Source: Siphonodentalium dalli
Taxonomy: Eukaryota > Mollusca > Scaphopoda > Gadilida > Siphonodentaliidae
Length of the DNA: 64,000 bases
NCBI GenBank assembly: GCA_032622095.1
Contig: CP136067.1
Coordinates: 42,947,549-43,011,548 of the forward strand
Direction of reading: 5' to 3'
Part shown: positions 48,330 to 59,587 of the stretch, piece after piece
Position numbering within the stretch: position 1 is the first letter of the stretch
How the letters are laid out: each line of letters begins with the position of its first letter
Made by a program: the position numbers and the translations under genes
The notes under the pieces: generated by a model
Databases searched by the model: none
Told to the model about the DNA's origin: nothing
Seen by the model: the letters and a program-made list of their open reading frames with translations, nothing else

Positions 48330-48417
48330 GTATAACACTTTAAGCAAGAGCATTCTCTATTCCCAACAAATATCCACAGCACACATTAACCTGGGCAACG
48401 CCGAGTAACCCTGCTAG
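48330..48417 (+). mobile_element. Possible Helitron-type 3' end
   Basis: GGGCAACGCCGAGTAACC is followed by CTGCTAG at 48411-48417 and then T with a TA run. Helitrons end in CTRR/CTAG next to T, usually after a short GC-rich hairpin, and GGGCAACGCCGGGT-like sequence is common at such ends. Here the hairpin is weak. A (GTCT) run and a unit related to the 45.8-47.4 kb array follow. Confidence 0.35.
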
Positions 48418-48540
48418 TATATATATAAAATAGTAGGATATGTCTGTCAGTCTGTCTGTCCTGGTTTTTATCCCAGAACCCTGACCGATTTCAACCAAAT
48501 TTGGTGTGGTGACTCGTCTCACCCTGGCGGAAATTAAAAC

Positions 48541-49464
48541 AAAACACAAAACAATTAAAATAAGCTCACTGTGGGCTGATTTTAGAATAAAATAAGTCTA
48601 ATATGAACCTATGTGAATATTTAGCTCCAAATGTGCACGAAGCACATACGGGGCTGTGGGCCTCTGACGCACAAAGGGGCCGCAGACACCTCCGACGCTG
48701 AATAAAGCTAGTGTTTTATAGTTTTTTTTAGCTATATATAGGACTACTGGTACATGCTTATATATTGACTTGAATATTGACTAGCAGAAAATACTGAGAA
48801 AGAATAAGACCTTGATAGCCACTTCCTGGAGTACATGTACTGTAATTGTATTGAGAGTGGAATATAGGCTCAATAATATAATTAGATACCCGTGCCTTTG
48901 AAATGAAATTAATTGTTGCTTGAAGTGGCCTAAACTAGAGGTGGGCTGCCCCAATGGGACTAAGGACATTCTCCCATGGCGGCCAGTCTTCTGTATACTG
49001 CGAACAAGGGGGATAACTCCACGCCAAGTTTTAACAAAAAAACGACAACAAAAATGTAGGTGACGGACAGACAGATGGACAAGCTGATTCCTATATACCA
49101 CATAACTCGTTACGGTGGTATAAAAATGAGCCAACTCAATAGCCATATAGCTGGGCTACATGTATCAGTACAATGCAATCATGAGTGTCCAACCTGTTGA
49201 TTCATAGTGATCTCTAGTCACTAATATGGTCATACCATACTCAGAAATGATGCAACAGGTAAGCACAGTACACAACTAATTGATATACATGTAATTCCAA
49301 CATCTTTATGTTTCCTAATTAATCTTTGATAAATATGTCGATTGGAAAATATTTTCATTACACATGTTTTCCGGCCTCGTAACACCCACCCACCCATCCA
49401 TGTGTCGGGACTATTTCTGCAGACCCACCACCCCCTGTGTCAACAATACAAATATGGCCGCAGA
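48541..49464. other. No gene seen
   Basis: Short ORFs only. Low-complexity CCCACC near 49385. Confidence 0.5.
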
Positions 49465-49849
49465 GACTGAATGAATGAATGAATGCTTTATTCTCAGCCA
49501 TTTTTACATGAGACAATTATTTACACTATGTACACATAGAACGAACATTGGCGGTTCACAGAAACATTACAAAACAAATATTATATATTCAATATTCAAC
49601 TGTAACATCGTACAGCTACATGTAATTCAGTGGACTAAACAAAGATGTGACATTAAATAACATACACACTGAACATATACAATATATGCAAACGAGTACA
49701 GCTAAAAATACAATAATGCCTTCAAAAGTGTGCCCTGATTATAGGAAATGTTTCAAACCTATAGTTTAATAAAAATTGGCAAATTGTTCAATATCTCAGG
49801 ACTGGTCGAGCTAAGAATTTCGAATAAAAGTTCACTCGACGGTGCGTCA

Positions 49850-50527
49850 TTACATGACTTCGGAATATATTTCTCGCGTTTTGAGTTGCGGACACATACA
49901 TATAAAATGAAATTCATCACATATCATTGCGTTGCAAAGCGAGCAAGAACTGTCTTTGTCATTAATTTTATGTTTGCTTTTCCGTTTTCTCCACCTACCG
50001 GTCTCAATACCCAATTTATGATTGGATGTTCGTATTTTCTGAACATGGATCATAATGTCAAATGGCGTGTTCTTATAATGCCAACTCAATGGGCGTTGTG
50101 GTTTCAGATGTTTATAAAACTCCCCTCTTTCCGAGGAACCAATATCGTTACGCCACTGGATTCTAAACTCTTCAATTAGTGTTGCATTAAAACTTCTAAA
50201 GGAGCTGCATGATAGAGGAGTTTGGTTATCCCAGTTATCATTTAGATTCGCAGATTGGATAAGTCCTGACATATAATCAATATATCTTACATGTTTATTT
50301 TTGTGCATTTCTAACAGTAATTTATAGTGTACTGATGTGATACCATTATATTTCTTGGCAATTCGACACCAGTATGAGATCATTCTCTTCTTGATCTCGA
50401 TAGATAGTGGCCATCGGCCTAATTCGACATAAACCATATAACTTGGGGTGCTGCTTTTCATATTCGTCAATGATTTACAAAATGCAAGGTGTACCGTCTC
50501 AATATGGCGAATATTTTCAATCCCCAA
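49850..50527 (-). pseudogene. LINE ORF2, C-terminal part
   Basis: 225 codons. Near the C terminus: E-T-G-R-W-R then CSLC...CDEFHFICMC, the CCHC-like motif found after the reverse transcriptase in many LINEs. The same motif is in the fragments at 20.8 and 34.7 kb, but those are another family or subfamily. It is joined to the reverse transcriptase part by a frameshift in the 50467-50527 overlap. Confidence 0.8.
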
Positions 50528-51303
50528 ATTTCACAACCGTACAATAAAATAGGTTGGACTAGGTAGTCAAAAAGTCTCAAAGACAAATCGATAGATAAAT
50601 GAAGATTCCGTACTTTCGACAGTAGCGCATACATCGCCTTTATAGCGTTTGTCCTAGTTTGTTTGACTGCTCGGCAAAATATACCGTTAAAGAACAAATC
50701 AATACCGAGGTAGGTAAATTCGTCAACAATATCGAGTTCGTTGCCACATAGGTTGAACCTTGGGAGTATTTGGAGACGTTTATTGCCAAATACCACGACC
50801 TTTGTCTTTTGTGTGTTGATGGAAAGCTCCCACGATTCGCAATAGTCTGCGAATGCGTCAAGCGATCTCTGCATATCTGTAGTATTATCCGCCAATAGAG
50901 CGGTGGCATCAGCATACAATACACACCAGAGTTTGAGGTAGCAACCAATCTGTTCAGAGACTTGATCATTCAAATATTTGAGTCCATCAAGAGCGCAACT
51001 ATCTAAAAAATCTTCAAGGTCACTCAAATACATAGAAAAGAGTAAAGGTGACAAGTTATCTCCTTGTTTAACACCAGTATTAGAGGGGAAATACTCAGAT
51101 CTTAAATCACCTTTCAATACGCAAGATTTGGTTGATTGATACATATTACGAATAACATTGAAGATCCTACCGTTTATGCCATTTCTTAACAGCTTGACCC
51201 ATATGCACTGCCTACAAACAGTGTCAAATGCTTTTTTGAACTCTATAAAGGCACAATAGAGTTTTCGCCCGTTCCGTAAATAAATTTCTGTCAGACTGTA
51301 CAA
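50467..51303 (-). pseudogene. LINE reverse transcriptase, palm domain
   Basis: 278 codons covering RT motifs A to E: A-F-I-E-F-K-K-A-F-D-T-V (motif A), GVKQGDNLSPLLF, then Y-A-D-A-T-A-L-L-A-D (motif C) and YLG. Two catalytic aspartates are altered: motif A has E where xDF is usual, and YADD reads YADA. With the frameshifts at both ends this copy is inactive. Confidence 0.85.
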
Positions 51304-52060
51304 AATAAAGATATTGTCTATGGTGTCTAAAACCGGATTGATTATCTTTCAATATGTTGTTATCTTCTACATAACAACTAAGTCTATTGTTGACGATACC
51401 GGTGAATAACTTACCGATACAGCTCAATAAGGTTATACCTCTATAAGAGTCTGGACATAGTCTATCACCCTTAGTTTTGTATAAGGGCTTAATCATACCG
51501 GTTGTCCAAATATCAGGGAAAAATCCGGTGTCAAGAACCAAATTGAACAGCTTATTATAAAATGGTAGTAGTATATCGAGTGTGGCTTTAATGTAACAGT
51601 TATTCACTTTATCTGGACCCGCAGCCTTGTTCGATTTCAGACCCCTAACAATAGTGGAAATTTCTTCTGAAATAATTGGTAAGTTCAGGTCATATGTACA
51701 TCCGAGTTCTTCCATACTACCAATCAAACAATTAAAATCTGTTTCCGCATCTGAATCATGCAAGGATTTAAATTGTTCAAATAGAGTATTTAAACTGATC
51801 GGGTCATCAGTTTTATTAACATTATTCTTTGTACATCTTTTGAATGTATTCCAAAATGCAGTCGTCGACTTCTTGGGAAGTTCCCGCAATTCTTTATTGC
51901 ATCGTGAAAGCATTTCGGACCGTTTTGTGTCCATCGTTTTCTTATACTGTTTACTCACCCGTCTCAGGTCAATTCTGTTGGCTTGCGACTTACATTTGCT
52001 GTACCGTTTTCGAGCAGAATTGAACTGTTTTCGGGATTTTCGACGTTCATAATCGAACAA
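51224..52060 (-). pseudogene. LINE reverse transcriptase, fingers region
   Basis: 278 codons with the N-terminal RT signature K-S-N-K-A-A-G-P-D-K and a P-L-Y-K-T-K-G-D...S-Y-R-G-I-T-L-L segment, then Q-S-G-F-R. The reading frame then shifts into the palm ORF in the overlap 51224-51303. Confidence 0.8.
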
Positions 52061-52155
52061 CCTTTGGTCTGGAGTTCCTATTGGTTTTGATAGTTTGTCG
52101 CGTTGACGATAAATTCAAAATGTATCAATCGCCGATTCGGATAAAATACGAAAAG

Positions 52156-52370
52156 TCAGTTGGGCCAAATTATTTATACCAATTTTTGACGTGCTGCAAA
52201 TACTCTTCTGACTTCCCACTGTCCCACGGTTTTATCCTAGGCCCCAAACAAGAGCTCGTGTTATCATTCGCCATGTCAACATTGTGGGTAATACTCAGCG
52301 GTTGTAATGCCAACTGTATACTAATGCCACAGTGGACGTCAGAAAAGAGGGGATAAAAACTCTAATACTT
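52156..52370 (-). pseudogene. LINE ORF2 linker after the endonuclease
   Basis: In a different frame from its neighbours, the minus strand reads S-D-V-H-C-G-I..., corresponding to the SDH motif that ends EEP endonucleases, and runs ~60 codons to a stop near 52156. It shows a frameshift at about 52360 and a premature stop. Confidence 0.55.
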
Positions 52371-53069
52371 CAAAATCTTTAACATAGTAAAAAATAGATT
52401 TTTACCCAATAGCGTGTCGACCAAGCTTGCATCGCGGCAGGTTAGTTTTCCAATTCCCGCATCTTTACCGACGCGACCATTCGGTATAAACATATTTCCA
52501 TAATGACAAGTGTGGATTAGTTTATAACCGAATGAGTTAGCTTTACCCGCGTCTTCGATAGCTCTCTCGGAAATATCAAATGTGGCCTTTATCTCAGAGT
52601 CGAACATATACTCGCATAAGAAGGGGTTGGTGATTTCAGGATGGGAATCGGCTATTAACTCAACGCGATCATCTAAACGCGATGTGTGGGCATTAAAATC
52701 ACCAACTAGGAGTATATCTACACCAGGTTCACGCTTATTTAAAAGCTCCCCCTCTAGTTCTGCATTCCAGTTAATATTCACGTACTTTGTGTTCTCCGGA
52801 GGAATGTAAACGATACCAATAAGAAGACATCGCGAGTTAATGTTCCCAGGGGCTAAAATGTTAACCCAAAACATATTATCCATAGCACAATCGATGCTTT
52901 TTACTTTAATATCCGATAACTTGTTTGTCGCTACAAGTAATCCTCCTGCCCGACTGTTACCTGAATTTGGTCTTCCTCTCTGGGACACAACGTCAAAGTT
53001 TGGTATATCAATTACCTCCCCTGCGAATAGCTTCGTTTCCAAAAGGCAAATAATATCAAATTCGTTCAA
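52362..53069 (-). pseudogene. LINE APE-type endonuclease
   Basis: 235 codons with the EEP pattern: L-L-E-T-K (catalytic Glu), R-A-G-G-L-L-V-A, and L-L-V-G-D-F-N-A-H (the GDFN motif). The SDH end is in another frame (52156-52370). Upstream the frame is connected to the acidic tract through one in-frame TGA near 53107. Confidence 0.85.
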
Positions 53070-53105
53070 TAATAAAATGAACTCTGGGTAAAGCAGGCGC
53101 TTACG

Positions 53106-53313
53106 TCAACTGCCAACATTGAGGGCTAATATCTTTACTTTCTCCGTATCGTCGCGGTCATTGTTAACATCGTCTCCGTCCTCACTATCACCAGCATCAT
53201 CATAATCATCATCGTCGCCGTCGTCATCATCATCAGCTTCGTTATCGTAATCGGCATAATCATCATCGCCCACATCGTCACCGTGATCGTCGCCATCATT
53301 ATTATCATTATTG

Positions 53314-53351
<38 letters not shown>

Positions 53352-53890
53352 GTCATCAGCGTTATCATCACCGTCATCATCACCATTATCACCATGATCA
53401 TCGTCATTTACATCTTCATCACTATAATTTTCGATATCTTCACCATCAACTTTGTCAACATCATTACCCTCATCCGTATCTTCATCGTCGTCATAATCAA
53501 CATCTGCATCGTCATCACCCTCGTCGTCGTCATCATCATCATCATCATCATCAGTATGGTCCTCGTCGCTTTTGTCATCGTTAGAGTAATAATAATCGGC
53601 ACCATCATCATCGACACAACCAATTTCGTGACCATAGTAGTTGTGGCCATCGTCATCATTATCAAATACATCGTTTTGTATAACCTCAATATTATTGCAT
53701 TTACTAGTAATGCCAAGTATAGGTATCATATCTTGTATACAATGGCTATTACTATTCAAATAATGTGTACATGTACCTTCCTGTATTGCGCTCGTATCCC
53801 CTGAACCTGAATCGTTCTCAGAAAAACATGCAATGTAATTTTCAGTGAATGAACATGTGCTTATGTTGATATCATCAATACCTCTTAATA
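53106..53890 (-). pseudogene. LINE ORF2 N-terminal region with (GAT)n-encoded poly-Asp tract
   Basis: The minus strand is open from about 53890 to 53106 and ends ...K-I-L-A-L-N-V-G-S-stop, matching the start of the endonuclease domain (an L-N-V-G type strand) and continuing in the same frame after the TGA. About 130 residues in the middle are mostly Asp with some Asn/Glu, encoded by GAT/GAC repeats. This looks like microsatellite expansion inside a retrotransposon ORF, not an independent acidic gene. Confidence 0.6.
53197..53590. repeat. (ATC/GAT)n microsatellite, compound
   Basis: Near-continuous CAT/CGT/TCA triplets with the longest pure runs around 53316-53352 and 53529-53552. In the other frames it gives poly-Ile or poly-Met ORFs, which are not genes. 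Confidence 0.9.
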
Positions 53891-54289
53891 TTTACATACA
53901 CCTGGTATCTCTTCCGATTTCCCCATAGCGTTACGGTAGACACGCCCCCTTATTCAATGCGTTCATAGACCTATGAACGTAACGTGACGTCACTTAATTC
54001 CAATGTCGTTCATAGGTTTATGAACACATTGGTCCCGGAAATCACCGGGGATTGTCGGACATTACCGACTGCTTGAGTATCTAGTACGTCCGGATTTGGC
54101 AAGAAATTTGTTCGGTCTATAATCAGTGTTGTTGCTCGGTGTTACTGAGCGTTGATGTTAAAAAAAACGAGTTACTCTATAGAGTTTTATCATTTTCCTT
54201 GCCGCTACAAATATTCCCCCGAACCTCATAAATATATCATTATGGTAGAACGGCGTGTTGTCAATTTCTTATCCGCAGCCGAAACTTAA
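53891..54289. other. Non-coding stretch with small inverted repeats
   Basis: Contains TTCATAGACCTATGAA and, 50 bp on, TTCATAGGTTTATGAA, flanked by CAATG/CATTG. Probably MITE remains. The LINE reading frame is lost here. Confidence 0.4.
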
Positions 54290-54660
54290 CCCTTTACCCA
54301 ACAAACCGGCCAAAACCGGCCAAATAAAGCTTCAACAGCCTAAAATATCTTCGGTCTGTCTCAATAGAACCATACAAATATGGATATCATTGGAACCGGC
54401 TCCTTGACCACATTGTGATAGTTACAGTTAGCCCTGTGCCATAGGTCGCCTCGCATATATAAGAGAATGCATTGGCCTAAAAAAAATCTTTTTTAAACAC
54501 TTTTTACCATTTTTTACCATTTTTTCTTACAATCTTTAACAATTTTATAATTTTTAATGTGTTAAGCCAATGCATTCTCTTATATATGCGAGGCGACCTA
54601 TGGTCGACTCGCATATATAAGAGAATGCATTGGCACAGGGCCGTTCTGTTGGGTAAAGGG
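54290..54660. mobile_element. piggyBac-like MITE (TTAA target), copy 2
   Basis: Ends CCCTTTACCCAACA and TGTTGGGTAAAGGG; TTAA at 54286-54289 and 54661-54664. A deletion derivative of the 16764-17221 family: the first internal hairpin has lost its left arm. Confidence 0.9.
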
Positions 54661-54939
54661 TTAATTGTTAGTTTCAGATATTAATCATTCTTGAAATCAA
54701 CACGTCTACGTTAGTTACTAGCTAAACAAGACATTTTGTCAGATGTGTATACTTTACTGTGAAATTGCGTTTCTTCCGTTCTCCGTGAACGGATTCTCAA
54801 AATGTTTGGTTTTCCAAAAAACAAGGATTCGAACTGTCTGAACTGAACTCCATGCGTTCGTTTAAATAGATGAATAAATAGTGGGAAAGACATACAATCC
54901 TAGTTCATAATGAATTTAAGTATATAAATATAAATAATA

Positions 54940-55080
54940 AACGGCGGATTCAATGAGGTCATGGGGTTCTGACCGCGTTAAAAAAAATCAGCAAACTCCG
55001 CATGAACACCTTCGGGGTTCATGCAGTTTGCTGATTTTTTCTCGCGGTCAAAACCCCATGACCACATTGAAACCACCGTT
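54940..55080. mobile_element. 141-bp palindromic MITE inside the LINE
   Basis: The arms share GGTCATGGGGTT, AAATCAGCAAACT and CATGAACACC and their complements around a short centre near 55012, and the outer ends are AACGG(C/T)GG. It interrupts the LINE between its ORF2 N-terminal fragments. Confidence 0.85.
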
Positions 55081-55676
55081 CATTTCTTATTTGAATCTAC
55101 CATGTATGTCGCGTTATGTGATTCATTATCAATATGGTCTGCACAGTTAGTCATGTTTACCTTGCCTGTCAAGGGGTGACCTGCTTTAATGCTATGATTC
55201 AACATAGGGTCAAAACAGCAAAAATGTTGTTTCAAATGATAAATGGACATGGCTAGTCTTTCGTGAGTATTTGAATCAAGAGCTATCGTTTCGTTGTTGA
55301 ACCATGTACTCTTATAATCATTGATAGATGACCCGGGATGATCCGCGTGGATGTAGGTTTCGGAACAAATATCCGTTGTATCATAACTGGCTTTATCACC
55401 ACTTGTTAAATATTTATTCGCATGAACAGGACTCATAAAATATGGTAACGAATCAAAACTTCCCGCTTTTTCACCGGATATGGGACGTTGTTGTGAGTCA
55501 TAATCGGACGAATGTGTGACATGATTATTAACCATCTTGAAATTCAAATCTGTGTCGACGGGGAACTCCCTAGCATCTCTATGATCATAAGACTTGTAAC
55601 GTTTCAATTTCATAGTCAAACATGGATGCACACTCGTGTCATTGTGGGACATGCCTGCAATGGCAATCCCTGGCAT
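55080..55676 (-). pseudogene. Probable LINE ORF2 N-terminal extension
   Basis: 198 codons just after the ORF1 stop (55779), rich in Asp, Ser, His and Asn, with no domain I recognise. Position and composition suit the poorly conserved N-terminal region of ORF2, continuing (after the MITEs) into the acidic part at 53890. It ends at the edge of the palindromic MITE. Confidence 0.4.
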
Positions 55677-55778
55677 ATATCAATTAAATTTAGAGGCTTT
55701 TGTGTCTGGGCCTCTCTGTTGGTCGCCAATGCGTCGGCGTTTTCGCTCAGCCACCTCACATAGGCGCTCAGCTAAAAC

Positions 55779-56067
55779 CTATTTACCCTTCGGGCTGAGG
55801 TGAACACCAGATGAGTTATCTGTATCAAAGAGGACCTTTCTGCGTGAAAATTTCGTCGTTGTCGACAAAGGAAAACTTATCCATGCCCTTCAGGAGTTCG
55901 GAGAGAAATCCATTTACCTTGGCGGTATTGTCATTAAATACTTGGACTCTCCTGCCCAAACCTTTTCGTGGCGGAATGCTACAAAAGTTTAATTTAGCGC
56001 TCGGGAAAAAACTGGTTAGCGTTGGAATCTCGTTTACATCTTTGCAACGGGTAATGTCATTCGTGCC
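55779..56067 (-). pseudogene. LINE ORF1, second half of the SGNH-hydrolase-like domain
   Basis: Read in the frame shifted from the neighbouring ORF, this has G-T-N-D-I (block III of SGNH/GDSL hydrolases) at 56056-56067 and D-N-S-S-G-V-H-L-S-P (block V with its His) near 55790-55820, then a stop at 55779. Block V normally carries the catalytic Asp and His. Confidence 0.65.
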
Positions 56068-56575
56068 TAGATGCAGTTATACTGGTGACAAGATTGGGAA
56101 CAACTGATTTGTCCTGCTCAATGCGTTTCAAAATGTTTAAGATATCCACAGTTTGAGTACCTGATACTTGGAACATTTTAGCGGACGGAATGTTAGCATG
56201 CACGTCACGGAGGTTACTTGCACCTATGGATATTGTATCAATTAGTATGTCCTGTTCGTTTTGAATTGTGTCGTCCTTGTTCGTAACGTCTGTAGGCTCG
56301 GTCTGCTTGTCATTTCCATCAGTAAGCTCAACCTGTCTGTCGGTTTCATTTTCGGGAACATCCATGTAGTCATCGTTGTGTTTATCCACGTTTGTAGTGT
56401 TATCGTCGTCTGTCTCCTGTGTGTAACCCTGGTCACGTGCTGTCTCGCGGTCCCGGTTAATCCCCGGATTAGGTCTGTCTGGCTTTGGAGCTGTGTCAGA
56501 CGTTTGCCACCGTTTGACACATTGACCTACGTAATGGCCAGGCATAAGACAAAATCGACAATGAATCTCGTTCAC
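56057..56575 (-). pseudogene. LINE ORF1: CCHC knuckle and first half of the SGNH-like domain
   Basis: It starts with C-R-F-C-L-M-P-G-H-Y-V-G-Q-C, an exact CX2CX4HX4C zinc knuckle. After a hydrophilic, acidic linker come I-S-I-G-A-S-N-L-R (block I, where GDS is usual: the Asp is Ala) and V-S-G-T-Q-T. The frame is lost at about 56067, just before GTND. Esterase-type ORF1 domains are known in CR1-like LINEs. The start of this ORF is artificial, since coding sequence continues across the 3.3-kb insertion. Confidence 0.7.
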
Positions 56576-57711
56576 ACACTTCCAGGGGTCAATACTATGA
56601 AACTTTTTCTTTGTAAGAATCTACAATTGTTTGTAAGAAATAACAATTTATCATTCCGCCAATACTATGAACCTACGATTACAAACATAAATCACAAATA
56701 GTACGTGTTCTTTGTATTTACAAATATCTCCAACCACAAAGAATGTTCGAGTACTATGAAACATAATTTTTCAGTTTTCGCACCCTAAACCCGGATAATA
56801 TATCCATCTATGATACGCAGGGACGTGGCGACAAGGGGTCGATTCACCCCCTCATGAAAATATTTTGTCAGCTGGAAATCTCAAGTACAACCCACAGGGA
56901 CGTCGCGACAAGGGGGTTGGGTTATGTTTCTGGTCCCAAACATTTTATCAACACGTTCAACAGCTGGAAATTTGATACCTGAAACAACATGAATTGGAAA
57001 TTTTACAACAACAATAGGTTGAACTTGTTCTGTTATTTTGTTTTTCCAACAATTTATTAGGGGGGTATGTGTTTGTTTTAGACCAACATTTGCATATTTA
57101 CCTCCTTTGGATTGAAATGGCCTATATTTAGAAATTGTCAAACCTTAGGGGGTGTCAGCTTGGATGTGAGGTAGCAGTATGTGTTCCTTGTAACTACTGA
57201 AATTACCCTATTTATTGAAAGTTACAACGTTAAGGAACTTGTCTAGAATGTCTATATAGGGTGTCAAACATAAATTGTCGATTTTCACACTCTTAAACCG
57301 GAGCATATAACCATCTGATTCGCAGGAATGTAGCGCCCCCTTATGAAAATGGGTTATCAATGGAAATCTCATAAACAGGGACATGGCGATAGTGGTCTTG
57401 GGAACACGATGCCTGGCACATTACACCCTAGTAATTTTGATTAATGTTATGCCTCAGTCATGTTGGCTGAACTAAGTCAGTCATCCTGAGGAAAAACGTT
57501 TGACTAACAGATGTTAGTCATATTGACTAACTTTTGTTATCAGTGTAGAAAAATTAAAATACTTTAATTTCCTCTTGATATACGATTCCATCGCTATGTG
57601 GAATATATAGGCATTCTTTTTATTCAAAGGGTGCATATAGCCACGTCCCTATCTAGATATATTATAAGATATCGGAGCAGTTTTAAATTATAAAATGACC
57701 ACCACTCCTAT

Positions 57712-57990
57712 TGGTTTATTATGGTTTATCGTCGTTCTAGCCGCTATGCAACACACGACGTTGTCAATTTTACAGGTGGAGGAAAGACCACACAGGGGCT
57801 TGATTTCACCGAGAAATCGTCCCACTGCGCGTAGAAACCACCGACCCCCGGAAAGCAACTGACAAACTTGCCCAGATACACGATTCCGGTCACCCTCCCT
57901 ATGACGGGGTTCGAACCAGCTTCGTCAGCGCTGGACGGCCTGTGACGGTGTGATTCACCTGGCACTCTACCGACTGGACCACCGGGGACT
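57712..57990 (-). mobile_element. tRNA-derived SINE with 13-bp target duplication
   Basis: The minus strand begins near a tRNA-like head with an A-box-like GTGGTCCAGTCGGTAGAG and B-box GGTTCGAACCCC about 60 nt later, then a ~180-nt body and a tail ending ATAAACCATAATAAACC. CCACCACTCCTAT lies on both sides (57699-57711 and 57991-58003), the signature of target-primed retroposition. The body family is not recognised. Confidence 0.85.
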
Positions 57991-58558
57991 CCACCACTCC
58001 TATAACCGAGACCATTAGCACGTCCCTGCTTCGATACACCCCCGATAAAATGGAGCCACGTTACTGCCTCGATATGTTATGATAAGAGTAGCGGATCAGT
58101 TTGAAATCATAGGATGGTCACAATATATATAATGCTATACCATCAAAATAATATTTTGTTTTCACAAACTGAATGGTTGTAAATTTGTAATTTGTAAAAA
58201 CAATGATACCAAATTGGTTGTAGTACTCGTTATTACACTGACTTGTTCTTACATACACACACAACGAACGAACAGTTTATTTGTTAACTTTGCGCAGACA
58301 AGTGGTCATCAACTTAGCAACCCGTGAACCGATTGGATAGCTCTGATAAGCGATCACCTCTTAACTTATGATTGGTTATTTCTTTTGTAACTTTGGCTTG
58401 CCGTGATTCAATATATTGTGAATCACTCACATGCAAAGGTTTGCCCGTAAGCAATCTACAATAATCAACAGTAGATCATTGTGAAATTTGGGAGATTTTG
58501 TTAGCTCATCGTTTCATAGTACCGGCGTTATCACTAATCACAATATGATAGCACGCAT

Positions 58559-59489
58559 TATAAACCGGTTCACACCCTCGGCCAATCAAATTGCTCCAAT
58601 TCATGAACAATATTTCTTGTATGAATCTGTATTTCAACGGGGCCAAAATACAGACTTGAGCTAAATATCACACATAAATTGACATTAATTGGATAGTAAG
58701 CTGAAAGAAGATCGGACCGGTAGGTGTGAAATTCTAACAATGCGCCATGATAATGATCGCACCAGTCACTTGGGAAGTTAAAACACGGATCATTCCATTA
58801 TTAGCGGACATATAGGGGTGGTCTGCATGGGTTGGGACCCAACACTTTTGGTTGAATATGTTTTTGTCTATCGAGAGGGGCGGCGATTGGACGTAAACTT
58901 AACGAGATCCAAACCTGTTTCGAATGTATAATCCACAATAATCACATAATGATCTTCAGACTGATACATTGAGAAAATTTCACAAACTGTTCTCATATAC
59001 ATGCATGTGCATGCGCCGAAAATACAGACACTATACACAGGTTTGCTTGCGTCTTTTGTTATGAATGCCGGTGATATTTCATCAAACAAACTTCATGCAA
59101 TTAATGTGGAATAGTTTCACTTCCTAGTCCGAACACTAGCGGCACATTGTCTCCTGTGTTCTGAACGATAATTCCATAATGACAACAAGGCGAAAAATAA
59201 CTTAAACAGCTGAAACAGTTTATTGTCACAACGAACAATCTGTTTTATCAAGAAACACGTTGTCAGTATAAACGTTCTCAAATTCGGACACAAAATGATT
59301 TATCAATGCTGATATATAATGCAGACCCAAGTGAGCCGATTGTCATCGAACATTTGACTAATTATTCAACAGGAGTATGTAACACCACAATCCATTCAAT
59401 TAACTTTTGTTTGAATGGTAATTGATAGGTAATCGTCGAATAGAATGTGGCTCAATTGGGTTTGCCTTGGGGTGTGAACCGTTTTATAA
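58559..59489. mobile_element. ~930-bp MITE nested in the 3.3-kb element
   Basis: The ends TTATAAACCGGTTCACACCC and, inverted, GGGTGTGAACCGTTTTATA match with small differences. The arms extend into CAATCAAATTG/CAATTGGGT-type sequence. No real ORF. Confidence 0.65.
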
Positions 59490-59496
59490 ATATGTC

Positions 59497-59587
59497 ATAA
59501 CCCCCTTGGGTATCTGTATAAGAAATATAGACCGCGCCGCTTCGCGGCTTGGTCTATATTTCTTGTACAGATACCCAAGGGGGTTAT
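59497..59587. repeat. 91-bp near-perfect hairpin
   Basis: The arms ATAACCCCCTTGGGTATCTG and complement continue through GAAATATAGACC to a GC-rich loop (CCGCTTCGCGG). It could be a small palindromic MITE inside the 3.3-kb element. Confidence 0.85.

Larger units (their letters stand above)
49465..56586 (-). mobile_element. Dead APE-type LINE, main part
   Basis: The minus strand shows the second half of ORF1 (zinc knuckle plus SGNH-like), an ORF2 with acidic tract, EEP endonuclease, reverse transcriptase and C-terminal Cys/His motif, and a 3' end AATAAA followed by (ATTC)4 at 49469-49485. It is interrupted by MITEs at 54290-54660 and 54940-55080. The 5' part of ORF1 lies beyond a 3.3-kb insertion, at 59903-62471. 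ORF1 proteins with an esterase-type domain are described for CR1-like LINEs, but the clade cannot be fixed here. Confidence 0.85.

Noticed and set aside
53283-53804. Plus-strand ORF rich in Ile/Val as a membrane protein
   Set aside because: It is the antisense reading of the GAT/ATC microsatellite in the LINE.
57890-57990. Genuine tRNA gene
   Set aside because: A- and B-box-like sequences are present, but the sequence continues ~180 nt, ends in an AT tail, and is flanked by a 13-bp target duplication, so it is a SINE.
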